From Pelotomaculum propionicicum (lineage in GTDB: Bacteria; Bacillota; Desulfotomaculia; Desulfotomaculales; Pelotomaculaceae): 34,351 nucleotides of DNA. Each line of letters begins with the position of its first letter. The first letter of the stretch is position 1. The notes under the pieces are model-generated. The model did not search any database. It had not been told where the DNA came from and saw nothing but the letters and a program-made list of their open reading frames with translations. Shown here one piece after another: positions 7,611 through 16,628 of the stretch. The DNA lies in contig NZ_QFFZ01000038.1 in NCBI RefSeq assembly GCF_004369225.1, positions 1 to 34,351 on the forward strand, read 5' to 3'. A program made the position numbers and the translations under genes.

Positions 7611-8690
7611 TTAATCTTTTAATTTGCCGCCAAACCCCTGCTGCTTCTGATATTCGGGCAGGTTTGTCGTAAAATTGAAGACAATTTCAGACGCTCTTTC
7701 AATATCTGTCGTGTCCACACAAATACTGTAATCAGGACTGGGACCTTCAGGGTATTTGTACAAAGGATCATAATAATACTTTAAAAGAAATGAAAAAACC
7801 GGATCGAAGTTCCTTTCTTCTAGCATCCTGTTAAGCTCCTCTACTTTAACCCGACCAATTCTCTTTACTAAAGAAGAAGTCGCTTCCTGCAGTTGCTTGA
7901 CATTGTCACCCGGACCGCTGGTATAAATCTCGCGGATCCGCCTGACCCGTTCGGCCAGGGGCGCGTACAACAAAACCCTGATGCCGTTTCTTATGGCGTT
8001 CATCATAGGCGGCGGGACCAGCAGGTTGCCAACCCGCCTGCTCTCGCACTCGACAATAAAAACACCTTTATCGCCTATGGAAGTCAAAAACAAAATGATG
8101 GAACTTTCAAATGACTTTTGGCTGGGGGAAGGCGGCAGGCCGATTTTTCCGAACACCGATCCCCTGTGCCGGGCCAACCCCTCCAGGTCCAGTACGGGCA
8201 GCCCTTTGCGGCCCAGCTGCAAAAGCACTTCCGTCTTGCCCACCCCGGTGAGTCCGTGCAGGACAACAGCCCGCTGGGTTAATTCTTCTTGTTCAAGAAA
8301 TTCATTGACATAGCGCCGGTAGGATTTGTAACCGCCGATCACACGGTAAACGCGGTAGCCCATGGTATCCAGCACTGAGGCCATAAACCGGCTGCGCTCA
8401 CCGCCGCGCCAGCAGAAGACAACCAGGTTTTTCTCGCCCGCCAGACTGTCCAACTTTCTTATCTTCGCGGGCAGCTTGGGCGCCGCCAGCTGCAGGGCCA
8501 ATCTTCTGGAGGCATCCGGGCCGTCATGGTGGTATGATGCGCCGACCAGTGCCCTTTCCTCATTGTTTAAAACAGGCAGGTTTACAGATCCCGGAATAGT
8601 ATCCTCCGCATATTCATTCTCGGAACGAACGTCAACCCACAGCGTATTACTCAACCGCGCAGCTTCATTAATCGTAATGTCTTCAAACAT
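7611..8690 (-). CDS. mnmH: tRNA 2-selenouridine synthase MnmH (SelU)
   Basis: Converts 2-thiouridine at the wobble position of certain tRNAs to 2-selenouridine using selenophosphate, via a geranylated intermediate. 359 residues. The N-terminal rhodanese domain has catalytic Cys93 in FCWRGGERS. The C-terminal P-loop domain has GLTGVGKT at 146-153. Length and domain order are typical. The ATG follows GAGGTC at 9 bp. The gene implies that the cell makes selenophosphate (selD), but no selA, selB, selC or selD lies in the window. The following rodZ-like gene is nearly contiguous, suggesting co-transcription. Confidence 0.92.
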   Translation of the reverse strand: MFEDITINEAARLSNTLWVDVRSENEYAEDTIPGSVNLPVLNNEERALVGASYHHDGPDASRRLALQLAAPKLPAKIRKLDSLAGEKNLVVFCWRGGERSRFMASVLDTMGYRVYRVIGGYKSYRRYVNEFLEQEELTQRAVVLHGLTGVGKTEVLLQLGRKGLPVLDLEGLARHRGSVFGKIGLPPSPSQKSFESSIILFLTSIGDKGVFIVECESRRVGNLLVPPPMMNAIRNGIRVLLYAPLAERVRRIREIYTSGPGDNVKQLQEATSSLVKRIGRVKVEELNRMLEERNFDPVFSFLLKYYYDPLYKYPEGPSPDYSICVDTTDIERASEIVFNFTTNLPEYQKQQGFGGKLKD

Positions 8691-8797
8691 TTATGTTTGA
8701 CCTCAATGTTTCCGTTCAAACCTGTTTAAATATCTCATGGCTTAGGGTTTCCTTTTTGTTTTAAAAATATCAACCAGCCGCAGCACAGTCCAGGCAC

Positions 8798-11032
8798 TTA
8801 TTTTTTTCTGAAGACCTGGTTGTACTGGTCCAGGGTCATTAGAATCGCCCTGGGTTTGCTTCCCTCATAGCCGCCGACAATACCCCTCTGTTCCATAATG
8901 TCAATCAGTCGGGCGGCCCTGGCGTACCCTATGTGCAGCCTGCGCTGCAGCATGGAAATTGAGGCATGGCCGCTCTCAATCAATATTTTTACGGCCTGTG
9001 CCAGCAGTTCATCCTCAACATCCGGCACAGCTTCATCCTCATACTCCTGGGTAAGTATTTTTTCATCATATACCGGTTCAGCCTGCTTCTTCAGGTAGCT
9101 GACCAGGTCCTCCACTTCCCTGTCCGACAGGTAGGCGCCCTGGATGCGCACGGGCTTGGAGGTGCCCACCGGGAAGAAGAGCATGTCGCCTTTCCCCAGC
9201 AGTTTTTCCGCCCCGGCCATGTCAAGAATGGTGCGGGAATCTATCTGTGAAGAAACGGCGAAAGAGATCCTCGAAGTAATGTTAGCTTTGATCAACCCGG
9301 TAATAACATCCACCGAAGGGCGCTGGGTCGCCACCACCAGGTGGATGCCCGCGGCCCTGGCCATCTGCGCCAGCCTGCAGACCGCATCCTCAACATCGGC
9401 CGGCGCCACCATCATCAGGTCAGCCAGCTCATCTATGATCACCACGATCAGGGGCAGCGGCTGTCCCGTGCCGGGGTCCTTGCTTTTAAACAGCTTGTTA
9501 TATCTGGTTATATCCCGCACACCGGCCAGGGCAAACAGCTCATAGCGGCGCTCCATTTCCCTGACCGCCCAGCGCAATGCCGTGGCCGCCTTTTTAGGGT
9601 CCGTCACCACAGGGTTGACCAGGTGAGGAATACCGTTATATGTGGCCAGCTCAACCATTTTGGGATCGATCATCAAGAGTTTTACTTCGTCCGGTGTGGC
9701 CTTGAAAAGAATACTTGTAATCAGCGTGTTCAGACAGACACTTTTACCCGACCCTGTAGCGCCCGCGATTAATAAATGAGGCATTTTGGCCAGGTCGGTA
9801 ACAATGGGGTTTCCTGCAATATCCTTTCCCAGGGCTATACTGAGCCTGGAGCCGGCCTGGGTAAACTCCTGTGTTTCCAGGATATCTCTGACGTGGACCA
9901 TGGAGATTTCTTTATTAGGCACTTCTATCCCAACAGCGGCCTTGCCCGGAATTGGCGCTTCGATGCGTACGCCGGGAGCAGCCATGGAAAGGGCGATATC
10001 ATCAGCCAGGCTTACGATCCGGCTGACTTTCACCCCGGCGGGAGGCTGGATCTCGTAACGGGTAATGGCCGGCCCTTTCGAAACCTGGATTACCTTGGCC
10101 TTCACTCCGAAGCTCTCCAGGGTTTCTTCCAGAATGCGGATATTTTCGTTGATATCCTTGTTCATTCTGATATTTTTCACTCTGTGCGGGCGTGACAGGA
10201 TAGAGAGTGAAGGCAGTCTGAAGGATAAAGTGTCAGCCTGGGATCCAATGGGATAAAATTCCTCAATGTCGTCTATTTCTTTAGCGGCAGGAGGACTTGC
10301 CTCAGTATTTGCCTCAACCGGGACGTCCGCTTTCTTTTTGGCGGCAGCGGAAAAATCTAAAACCCTCTCTTTTTGATTATTTTCTTTACTGCCCGTCGGG
10401 CTTTCGATTATGGAAAACTGCTCTCCCTCGTGGTTAATTATCACCGGCGCGGCATGCTCTGCCTCCTTTTCATCCTCAACCTCGGTGAAAAGAAAATTGG
10501 TCATGCCCTCAGTCCCTTTTTTTAAAGCATCCCTGGTCCTCAGCGAAAAACCTTTAGCCATAGCCGCCGCTGACAGGTTGGTTAACAGAAGCAGCCCGAT
10601 CAGACCGAGCGTAATCAGTATAATGTAGGTCCCCACAATGCCAAAAGATTTACGGCAAACATAACTTATCAGCGCCCCGATAATCCCTCCTCCGTCACCC
10701 GACACACCGGCTTTAAAGGAATCCTCAAGCGGGATAATGAGGTGGAAAAAGGACAGGATCACTAAAAATAAAAGGACAATACCGTACATCCTCTCGGAAA
10801 CACTGGTGCGGCTCCTTTTATGCACCAGCCTGGCCCCAAGCAGCAGCAGCAGCAGCGGGAACAGGTAACGACCCTCGCCGGCAATGCTTTTCAGGATCTT
10901 GTCGATCACACCGCTCACCAGCCCGGACGCTGGTGAAAGCAGGCAGACGATGCTTAATACGCCAAGCGCGATCAGGGCGATCCCGAATATTTCATATTTA
11001 AGCTCTTCCTTAAGCTGGCCCAGCGCTCCCAT
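8798..11032 (-). CDS. spoIIIE: DNA translocase FtsK/SpoIIIE
   Basis: 744 residues. Four or so membrane helices lie in the first 150 residues. An acidic linker follows (about 185-260), then the alpha/beta motor with Walker A GATGSGKS at 424-431, Walker B LIVVIIDELAD at about 515, and a C-terminal winged-helix gamma domain (about 675-740) that reads oriented DNA signals. The protein pumps chromosomal DNA through the division or sporulation septum as an ATP-driven hexamer. In a spore former with one such gene here, the SpoIIIE role (moving DNA into the forespore) is likely. The start ATG follows GGAGGGTG at 6 bp. It lies near tepA-ylzJ as in B. subtilis, with uppP between them. Confidence 0.95.
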   Translation of the reverse strand: MGALGQLKEELKYEIFGIALIALGVLSIVCLLSPASGLVSGVIDKILKSIAGEGRYLFPLLLLLLGARLVHKRSRTSVSERMYGIVLLFLVILSFFHLIIPLEDSFKAGVSGDGGGIIGALISYVCRKSFGIVGTYIILITLGLIGLLLLTNLSAAAMAKGFSLRTRDALKKGTEGMTNFLFTEVEDEKEAEHAAPVIINHEGEQFSIIESPTGSKENNQKERVLDFSAAAKKKADVPVEANTEASPPAAKEIDDIEEFYPIGSQADTLSFRLPSLSILSRPHRVKNIRMNKDINENIRILEETLESFGVKAKVIQVSKGPAITRYEIQPPAGVKVSRIVSLADDIALSMAAPGVRIEAPIPGKAAVGIEVPNKEISMVHVRDILETQEFTQAGSRLSIALGKDIAGNPIVTDLAKMPHLLIAGATGSGKSVCLNTLITSILFKATPDEVKLLMIDPKMVELATYNGIPHLVNPVVTDPKKAATALRWAVREMERRYELFALAGVRDITRYNKLFKSKDPGTGQPLPLIVVIIDELADLMMVAPADVEDAVCRLAQMARAAGIHLVVATQRPSVDVITGLIKANITSRISFAVSSQIDSRTILDMAGAEKLLGKGDMLFFPVGTSKPVRIQGAYLSDREVEDLVSYLKKQAEPVYDEKILTQEYEDEAVPDVEDELLAQAVKILIESGHASISMLQRRLHIGYARAARLIDIMEQRGIVGGYEGSKPRAILMTLDQYNQVFRKK

Positions 11033-11087
11033 GCGTCACCCTCCAGAAATAATATACCACAGATTGGGCAAAAATCCTTTAAATACA

Positions 11088-11120
11088 CATAAAATAGCCT
11101 TCCCGCAACAGGGGAAGGCT
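11088..11120 (-). terminator. Rho-independent terminator of uppP
   Basis: Perfect arms AGCCTTCCC (11096-11104) and GGGAAGGCT (11112-11120). On the minus strand the hairpin is followed by ATTTTATG. It sits 20 bp after the uppP stop. Confidence 0.75.
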
Positions 11121-11140
11121 AATTAAACCAACTAAAACCC

Positions 11141-11941
11141 CTAAAACGTCCTGACTATAACCAAACCTATGATCGCCAGCCCCAGCGCGAAACGATACCA
11201 GACAAACATGGTAAAACTGCGCTCAGTCAGGTACCTCAGCAGGAAGCCGATGGACAGGAAACCGACCACGGCGGAAGAAACAATGCCGATGATAAAAGGC
11301 AGGGTAAAATCGCCTGCTGATATATCCTTTAACTTCATGACGCCCGCCCCGAAAATGATTGGCGTGGACAGCAGGAACGAAAACCTGGCTGCGGTTTCAC
11401 GGGTAAACCCGAGCGACCTGCCGGCGGTCATGGTAACTCCGGAACGGGAAACGCCCGGGATGATGGCAAATGCCTGTGACAGGCCGATCAGCAGGCTGTC
11501 CGCCAAAGACATCTCCATAAGGCCTTTTCTTTTGGCCGCCCGCCGGTCCACCAGGTAGAGGATTACGCCCATGGCAATCAGCATGACAGCTATAAGCAGC
11601 GGGTTCCGGAAGGTAGTCTCAGCCTGGTCCTCCAAGAGGTACCCTGCCAGCGCGCCGGGTATGGTCGCCGCCACCAGGTACCAAAATAAAGATGCCCTCT
11701 TAGTGCCACTGCGCCTTATTATCGCCTCACTGAACAGCTCCAGCCAGTCCCTCCAGAAAAAAGCCACCACGGCCAGGAGCGTGCCCATGTGCAGCGCCAC
11801 GTCAAAAGACAGGCCTGGGTCCTGCCAGCCAAAAGCCCATGGCGCCAGGACCAGGTGAGCGGAGCTTGATATGGGCAAAAACTCCCCCAACCCCTGAACG
11901 ACTCCCAGCACCAGCGCCTGAAATACCGTCAAACCAAACAC
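11141..11941 (-). CDS. uppP: Undecaprenyl-diphosphatase UppP (BacA)
   Basis: An integral membrane enzyme that removes a phosphate from undecaprenyl pyrophosphate, recycling the lipid carrier for peptidoglycan; overexpression confers bacitracin tolerance. 266 very hydrophobic residues with about eight helices. Both signature loops are present: GEFLPISSSAHL (about 19-30) and PGVSRSGVTMTAGR (about 158-171), holding the catalytic Glu/Ser/Arg residues. The reported start is a GTG at 11941 with GAACGAG directly before it. A TTG three codons later has better spacing from AGGTG, so the exact start is uncertain. Single-gene unit with its own terminator. Confidence 0.93.
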   Translation of the reverse strand: MFGLTVFQALVLGVVQGLGEFLPISSSAHLVLAPWAFGWQDPGLSFDVALHMGTLLAVVAFFWRDWLELFSEAIIRRSGTKRASLFWYLVAATIPGALAGYLLEDQAETTFRNPLLIAVMLIAMGVILYLVDRRAAKRKGLMEMSLADSLLIGLSQAFAIIPGVSRSGVTMTAGRSLGFTRETAARFSFLLSTPIIFGAGVMKLKDISAGDFTLPFIIGIVSSAVVGFLSIGFLLRYLTERSFTMFVWYRFALGLAIIGLVIVRTF

Positions 11942-12167
11942 CTCGTTCCATCTAAACTACAGCACCTATTATACCATGGCAGCCCTGTCCAAAAAAACAA
12001 ATTAATCTCTTTTCATATTGAATATTGCTCACCCGGAACTGGACAATGCACCAATATACGTTTATTTTGGATTCAATATATCGCAATTATTGTGGTTATT
12101 ATCGCTATAACACTCTCATTTAGTACAAGAATTATTATCGCGCCTAAAAGAGATTACATTATGACAA
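11942..12167. other. Non-coding AT-rich spacer with an 11-bp inverted repeat
   Basis: No gene seen. TAATCTCTTTT (12003-12013) and its complement AAAAGAGATTA (12146-12156) enclose 132 bp of AT-rich sequence. This could be a decayed small element or chance; there is no coding capacity. Confidence 0.3.
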
Positions 12168-12198
12168 AAAAGAAAAATCCCGGCAGAGCCGGGATTTT
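12168..12198 (-). terminator. Rho-independent terminator of tepA-ylzJ
   Basis: AAAATCCCGGC (12174-12184) and GCCGGGATTTT (12188-12198) are perfect 11-bp arms around a 3-nt core. On the minus strand a TTTTTCTTTTTTG tract follows. It starts 5 bp after the ylzJ stop. Confidence 0.85.
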
Positions 12199-12202
12199 GT
12201 TT

Positions 12203-12415
12203 TCAGCATTCGATCAGGCTGCCGGGGGTCATTTCAGGCCGCAGGTAGTCGTAAGGGTTGGTGCTTAGAAGTTTTACGATCCTCCTCCTGCCGTAGCCAG
12301 CTCCTTCGACCAGCATCCGGACTCCTTTATAGTCGATTTCTTTATATTCCGGGTACTCTGTTTTGTCGAAGCCTTCCAGCACCAGTTCCAACTGCATGGG
12401 TGTGTATAAAATCAC
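12203..12415 (-). CDS. ylzJ: YlzJ-like small protein
   Basis: 70 residues beginning [15 protein letters not shown], the characteristic start of the YlzJ-like family found next to tepA in spore-forming Firmicutes. Function unknown. It contains a basic [19 protein letters not shown] patch in the second half. It starts with a GTG that overlaps the tepA stop in a GTGA junction, so it is translationally coupled to the protease. Confidence 0.85.
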   Translation of the reverse strand: MILYTPMQLELVLEGFDKTEYPEYKEIDYKGVRMLVEGAGYGRRRIVKLLSTNPYDYLRPEMTPGSLIEC

Positions 12416-13242
12416 TGCAGCGGCACCTCTCTCCGGTTCATTTTCCAGGCTTCGATCAGGCTGTTCAGTTTCTTAACGGCGTCTCCTATACCCCCGACCT
12501 CGTCGATCAGCCCCACTTCCACCGCGTCCTTGCCGATTAACACCGTTCCGATGTCCCTGGCCAGCTCTCCGGTCCGGAACATCAGTTCACGAAATTTCTC
12601 CTCTGTGATCTTGGAGTGCTCTATGGTAAACCGCACAACCCGGTCCTGCATCTTATCGAGGTATTCGTAGGTCTGCGGCACACCGATGACCAGGCCGTTC
12701 AGCCGGATCGGGTGGATGGTCATGCTTGCGGTATTGGCGATATAAGAATAAGCAGTGCTGACCGCAATCGGCACACCAATCGAATGCCCGCCTCCTAGAA
12801 CTACAGAAACGGTCGGCTTTGACATGCCGGCGATCATCTCCGCTATGGCCAGCCCAGCCTCGACGTCACCGCCTACCGTGTTTAAAACAATTAAAATGCC
12901 CTCTATTTCCTGCGCCTGTTCAAGCGCCACCAACTGCGGGATCATATGCTCATACTTGGTGGTTTTATTCTGGGGCGGCAGTACCAGGTGACCCTCAATC
13001 TGGCCGATGATGGTCAGGCAGTGGATGTTGCTTTTAATTTCAGGGATTTGGGTAGCGCCGACTTCCTTTACCACCTCCAGGGTACTTTTGGCCTTGCCTG
13101 ATACCCTTTTATTGTGTCTTGGCTCCTCTCCCGGCTCATCATCTTCTTTGCGTTCGGGCGCCGGTTCTCTGTCCGGTGCATGGTCAGGCTCGGGAGTATA
13201 AGGGAATAAACCTGGTTCAGGTTCAAATCCTTGCATTTTCAT
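12412..13242 (-). CDS. tepA: ClpP-fold serine protease TepA (YmfB)
   Basis: 276 residues. The N-terminal 50 residues are acidic, Pro/Glu-rich and probably disordered. The ClpP-like fold follows, with VGGDVEAG (about 123-130) and the nucleophile Ser154 in [10 protein letters not shown]. subtilis TepA was described as a translocation-enhancing protein and later linked to degradation of small acid-soluble spore proteins, a plausible role here. I start at the ATG 8 bp after GGAG; the longer reading starts with TTG at 13260 and would place that site inside the gene. Forms a pair with ylzJ. Confidence 0.9.
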   Translation of the reverse strand: MKMQGFEPEPGLFPYTPEPDHAPDREPAPERKEDDEPGEEPRHNKRVSGKAKSTLEVVKEVGATQIPEIKSNIHCLTIIGQIEGHLVLPPQNKTTKYEHMIPQLVALEQAQEIEGILIVLNTVGGDVEAGLAIAEMIAGMSKPTVSVVLGGGHSIGVPIAVSTAYSYIANTASMTIHPIRLNGLVIGVPQTYEYLDKMQDRVVRFTIEHSKITEEKFRELMFRTGELARDIGTVLIGKDAVEVGLIDEVGGIGDAVKKLNSLIEAWKMNRREVPLQ

Positions 13243-13310
13243 TGCTTTCACTCCAGACAATTTTTAATATAAAACTCTCTCTGTCAGCACCTTTAGTATG
13301 CTTTTATAAC

Positions 13311-13343
13311 AAAAAAAATACACGGGCATACACCAGTGTATTT
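13311..13343 (-). terminator. Rho-independent terminator of the thiamine operon
   Basis: AAATACAC (13316-13323) and GTGTATTT (13336-13343) pair perfectly. On the minus strand the stem runs into eight or more T residues. It lies 38 bp beyond the HAD phosphatase stop. Confidence 0.8.
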
Positions 13344-13380
13344 TAGTTCAGAAGAGTTTTTTCAGCTGCCGCACCTGACA

Positions 13381-14010
13381 TTACCGGGTTTGCAGGAAAG
13401 AAATAATATCATCGAAGCTTGCAAAATACCTGGCGCTGACACCATTTTCCCTGCAGTATTTATAAAGGGTGCTCCTGGCAAAAATAATGTCAGCCTTCAT
13501 GGCCGGGCAGGTGTCGGAATACCCGTCCCCAACATATATGACCAGGTCTCCTTCACCCTTCAGCCGCTCCATCAGCTTTGTTTTACAGGTGCCGCAAATA
13601 CCGCAGTCAGGGTTGGCATTGAGACACTTTATTTCAAAACCCTGCTTATAGATCATCCTGTTGGCGAAATACGGCACCTCTATCTTATACTTTTTAAATA
13701 CGGTTTCAAGACAAAAATCGTACCCGTCGCTCAGCACATAAACCTGATAACCCTTGTCCCTGCAGTAACTAAGAAAGTCCTTGAAGTAGTCATCTATTTC
13801 CATGGTTTCGATCAGTTTTTTCACTTCACTGAGGCCTGCCCGGAACAGCTTAAAGGTCATATTGGCGCATTCTTCAGTGGAGATCTCCTTCCTCTCCCAC
13901 TTGGCGTTGATCTCCTCCCAGCCGCTGTCCGCAAAAGCCTCCACCATAGCCGCGCAGGTGTCTTTTTTGGTGATGGTGCCGTCAAAATCTATGAAAATGA
14001 CTATACTCAT
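13381..14010 (-). CDS. HAD-IB family phosphatase (MtnX-like) of the thiamine operon
   Basis: 209 residues with all HAD motifs: DFDGT at 8-12 (nucleophile Asp8, acid/base Asp10), SDG at 94-96, and GDGYSD at 161-166 for Mg. The helical cap is C1-type, resembling the MtnX / phosphoserine-phosphatase-like subfamily. A cysteine group at 136, 139 and 142 (CGICGTC) might bind a metal. Its ATG overlaps the thiE stop by one base (TAATG), behind GGAGGG, so it is translationally coupled. I infer a phosphate-ester substrate related to thiamine, for example thiamine monophosphate or a pyrimidine or thiazole phosphate. The methionine-salvage role implied by the family name has no support here. Confidence 0.85.
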   Translation of the reverse strand: MSIVIFIDFDGTITKKDTCAAMVEAFADSGWEEINAKWERKEISTEECANMTFKLFRAGLSEVKKLIETMEIDDYFKDFLSYCRDKGYQVYVLSDGYDFCLETVFKKYKIEVPYFANRMIYKQGFEIKCLNANPDCGICGTCKTKLMERLKGEGDLVIYVGDGYSDTCPAMKADIIFARSTLYKYCRENGVSARYFASFDDIISFLQTR

Positions 14011-14633
14011 TATGCCCTCCAGATATTTTTCAGGCACCTGGCGTTTTCCTCAACCTGCGGGCTGCCCAAAATCGCGGAAATCACGGAAAGACCGTCAACT
14101 CCTGATTTTTTCACTTCAGCCGCATTGGACCGGCTGATTCCGCCAATAGCCACGACGGGTATGGAAACGCTTTCCTTAATTGTTTTAATCACTTCAACAC
14201 CTATGGGATCAACTGTGTCAAGCTTGCTGCCGGTAGGGTATACCGGCCCTGCCCCGAGATAATCGGCGCCGTTTTTCTCACCATAAGCCGCCTCAGCAGT
14301 GTTGGACACGGAGTAGCCCAGTATTTTATCCGGCCCGAGGAGTTTTCTGGCAACCTCCAGGGGCAGGTCTTCCTGACCCACGTGCAGCCCGTCCGCATCC
14401 ACAGCCAGAGCTATATCCAGCCTGTCGTTGATGATCAGCGGTACATTACAGGAATTGGCCAGCTCTTTTAATTCTAAGGCAATATGGTAAAAATCCCTGC
14501 TGCACACGTTCTTTTCCCTCAGCTGCAAAAGGCTTACTCCGCCCCTTATGGCCTCTTCCACCGCTGCAAAAAGACTTCTGCCTTTGAGTATGCCCCTGTC
14601 GGTAACCAGATAAAGGCTGTAATCTACAGGCAT
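14010..14633 (-). CDS. thiE: Thiamine-phosphate synthase ThiE
   Basis: Joins hydroxymethylpyrimidine pyrophosphate to hydroxyethylthiazole phosphate to give thiamine monophosphate. 207 residues forming a TIM barrel: GVSLLQLREKN (pyrophosphate and Mg site), PLIINDRLDIALAVDADGLHVGQEDLP, and the phosphate-binding loop with VVAIGGIS near the C-terminus. The ATG is 7 bp after GGAGGG and overlaps thiM by 10 bp. The TenI-like paralogue is less likely because the catalytic residues are kept and thiM and thiD are adjacent. Confidence 0.95.
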   Translation of the reverse strand: MPVDYSLYLVTDRGILKGRSLFAAVEEAIRGGVSLLQLREKNVCSRDFYHIALELKELANSCNVPLIINDRLDIALAVDADGLHVGQEDLPLEVARKLLGPDKILGYSVSNTAEAAYGEKNGADYLGAGPVYPTGSKLDTVDPIGVEVIKTIKESVSIPVVAIGGISRSNAAEVKKSGVDGLSVISAILGSPQVEENARCLKNIWRA

Positions 14634-15427
14634 GATATCTTCCCTCCATTTAAGATGTCCTCTTCAGTCAGGTTGTGCAGGCAGTCAAACAACCTCATCC
14701 TGAAGGTCCCGGGCAGCTGCTTCTCCAGAGAATTAGCCGCCATTTCCCCGGCCAAACTCATAGCCATTAGCGCGGCGGCGCTGGAAGTAAACCTGTCTTC
14801 AGTGACACCTGCCGCCGCTGCGGTAAGCGCGCCAACCATACAGCCCGCCCCTGTGATCCTGGTCAGCATGGGCGTTTGGTTGTGAATAAAGCAGACCCTC
14901 TCACCGTCCGTGATTATGTCAGTTTCCCCAGTAGCCGCAACTATTGTGTTATACTGTCTGGCCAGAGACACACAGGCTTCAACCGCCCCCTGCCCGTCAT
15001 CTATGGAATCAACACCCCTTACCTTTCCAGCATATCCCGCGAGAAATTTTATTTCACCGGTATTTCCTTTAATCACGGAGATTTTGGCATTTTCAAACAG
15101 TTCCTTAATTATGGTCATTTTTCTGGGGATAGCGCAGCAGGCAACCGGGTCCAAAACAATAGGCTTGTTCAGCTCTGAGGCCTTCCTGGCGGCGAGTAAC
15201 GCCGCTTCTTTTTGTTCCTCTGTTAAAGTGCCGATATTAATGTATAATGATGAGATCAGGCCAGTAAAATCCTCGACCTCGGTTTTCGCTTCACACATTG
15301 CCGGTGAGGCCCCAAAACAAAGCAGTATATTGGCACAGTCGTTTATGGTCACATAGTTGGTAATGGCCTGGACCAGCGGGGTCTTTTCCCGTACGGATCT
15401 CAATACTCCGGCAATACTACTGAGCAT
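14624..15427 (-). CDS. thiM: Hydroxyethylthiazole kinase ThiM
   Basis: Phosphorylates salvaged 4-methyl-5-(2-hydroxyethyl)thiazole to feed ThiE. 267 residues, ribokinase-like. It has the family N-terminus PLVQAITNYVTINDCANILL, the VLDPVACC segment (about 91-98) and the catalytic GAGC at 193-196. Behind GGAGGAG. It overlaps the end of the cytX reading frame by 11 bp and thiE by 10 bp, so the operon is compact. Together with cytX and thiD it marks a salvage, not de novo, pathway. Confidence 0.95.
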   Translation of the reverse strand: MLSSIAGVLRSVREKTPLVQAITNYVTINDCANILLCFGASPAMCEAKTEVEDFTGLISSLYINIGTLTEEQKEAALLAARKASELNKPIVLDPVACCAIPRKMTIIKELFENAKISVIKGNTGEIKFLAGYAGKVRGVDSIDDGQGAVEACVSLARQYNTIVAATGETDIITDGERVCFIHNQTPMLTRITGAGCMVGALTAAAAGVTEDRFTSSAAALMAMSLAGEMAANSLEKQLPGTFRMRLFDCLHNLTEEDILNGGKISCL

Positions 15428-16628
15428 ATTTCTCCTCCCCCTTTAAAACCAGAACTTTTTTTATAAACCTGAAAAGAGCGTACACAACCAGTGTAATCGC
15501 CATGGCCGGCATGGTTGCGCCAATAAGCAGGTCCTGCTCAATAACTATATAGTATGAAGCCACTCCGACCGCTGACGCCGCCAGGCCGAGCACATTGAAC
15601 AACTCTCCGGACCGGTTGTCTTTATAAATAAAGTAATCTGCAATTACAACTGAGAAAACGGGCGCGAAAAGTGAGCCGATCATGTAGAGGAAATTCTCAT
15701 AATGCTCCATGGGGAAATACATGGCCAGCAGTATGCCCAGGGCGCCAAAGATTATAATCAGGTTTTTCTTGGACACTTTTGAAGACAGGTTTAGTGTTGA
15801 CATAACGGCGGAATACACATCAAGGAAGGTAGTGGTGACAGTTGACAACAGCACCACAAGCAAGGCTGAAAACCCCAGGTTGAGGCTGGTTAATACTCCA
15901 ATTGGGTCTGGTGTGCCCGCGTATATTGAGGAAACCAGCCCTATCACATACATAAATGAGCTTCCGATAAAATATCCCGCGAAACTGCCTCAGAAGCTGC
16001 CCCTGGCACTTTTGCCCAGCATGGTGTAATCAGAAATCAGAGGCAGCCAGGTCAGCGGCATAATAATACTAAGTTCAAGCGCCGCTCCGAAGGAAATGTT
16101 TGAAGCTATTTCTTTTATTTCATTGCCTGCCATAACCGATTTCAGCATAAGCAAACATAAAACCAGAAGAAGCACCACAGCAACATTGTTTACTGTGTTA
16201 ATCGCACTTTCGGTATTCAAAGCCCATATCAGAACCAGAACGCCTGTGATTACCACTAAAATATAAAAGTTTTCAAAACCGAAGAGCTTGCCAGTGATCG
16301 ACTGCAGCGACCTGGCGCTCTGAATAAGCATAATCGCCGTCCAGCCGATAAGCTGGATGATATTAAAGAATGAAATAATGTATGACCCGTATTTGCCCAG
16401 CGACAGGCGGCTGGATTTTAAGGAGGGGCTTTTTTCTTTAAAACCGATTACTCCGACCAACGCCAGAATCAGTGCGCCAATCAGGTGCCCGGTCAGGATT
16501 ACGAATAAACCCTGTTTCAGGCCAAGAGGCGCGATCAGGCTTCCTGTCATTATCTCCGCCAGGGAGACGGCTGCTCCGAACCAGAGCGTAAAAAAGCTGA
16601 ATCCTCCTGTTTTACTCGCTTGGCTCAT
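15417..16628 (-). pseudogene. cytX: Hydroxymethylpyrimidine permease CytX, interrupted by an in-frame UGA
   Basis: The two reading frames 16628-15990 (212 residues) and 15953-15417 (178 residues) lie in the same frame and join across a single TGA at 15992-15990. Read through, they give 402 residues, the usual length of an NCS1 permease with about 12 helices. The context ...KSARGSF-UGA-GSFAGYFIGSS... fits a tryptophan codon TGG changed to TGA. CytX imports the pyrimidine precursor of thiamine, matching thiM, thiE and thiD around it. The second half could be re-initiated at the ATG at 15953. Selenocysteine is unlikely because no Cys is expected here. A sequencing error, a recent nonsense mutation or readthrough remain possible. 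Confidence 0.8.

Noticed and set aside
12003-12156. Small mobile element bounded by an 11-bp inverted repeat
   Set aside because: Only one short AT-rich repeat pair supports it, with no further end similarity; kept as a low-confidence spacer note only.
13336-14262. 308-codon plus-strand frame antisense to the HAD and thiE genes
   Set aside because: Length comes from mirror-image codon bias of the real genes; the minus-strand proteins carry full HAD and ThiE motifs.
15959-15998. Possible SECIS element around the cytX UGA
   Set aside because: The complementary hexamers exist, but one lies before the UGA, spacing does not fit a bacterial SECIS, and the transporter has no expected cysteine there. 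A nonsense change from TGG explains it more simply.
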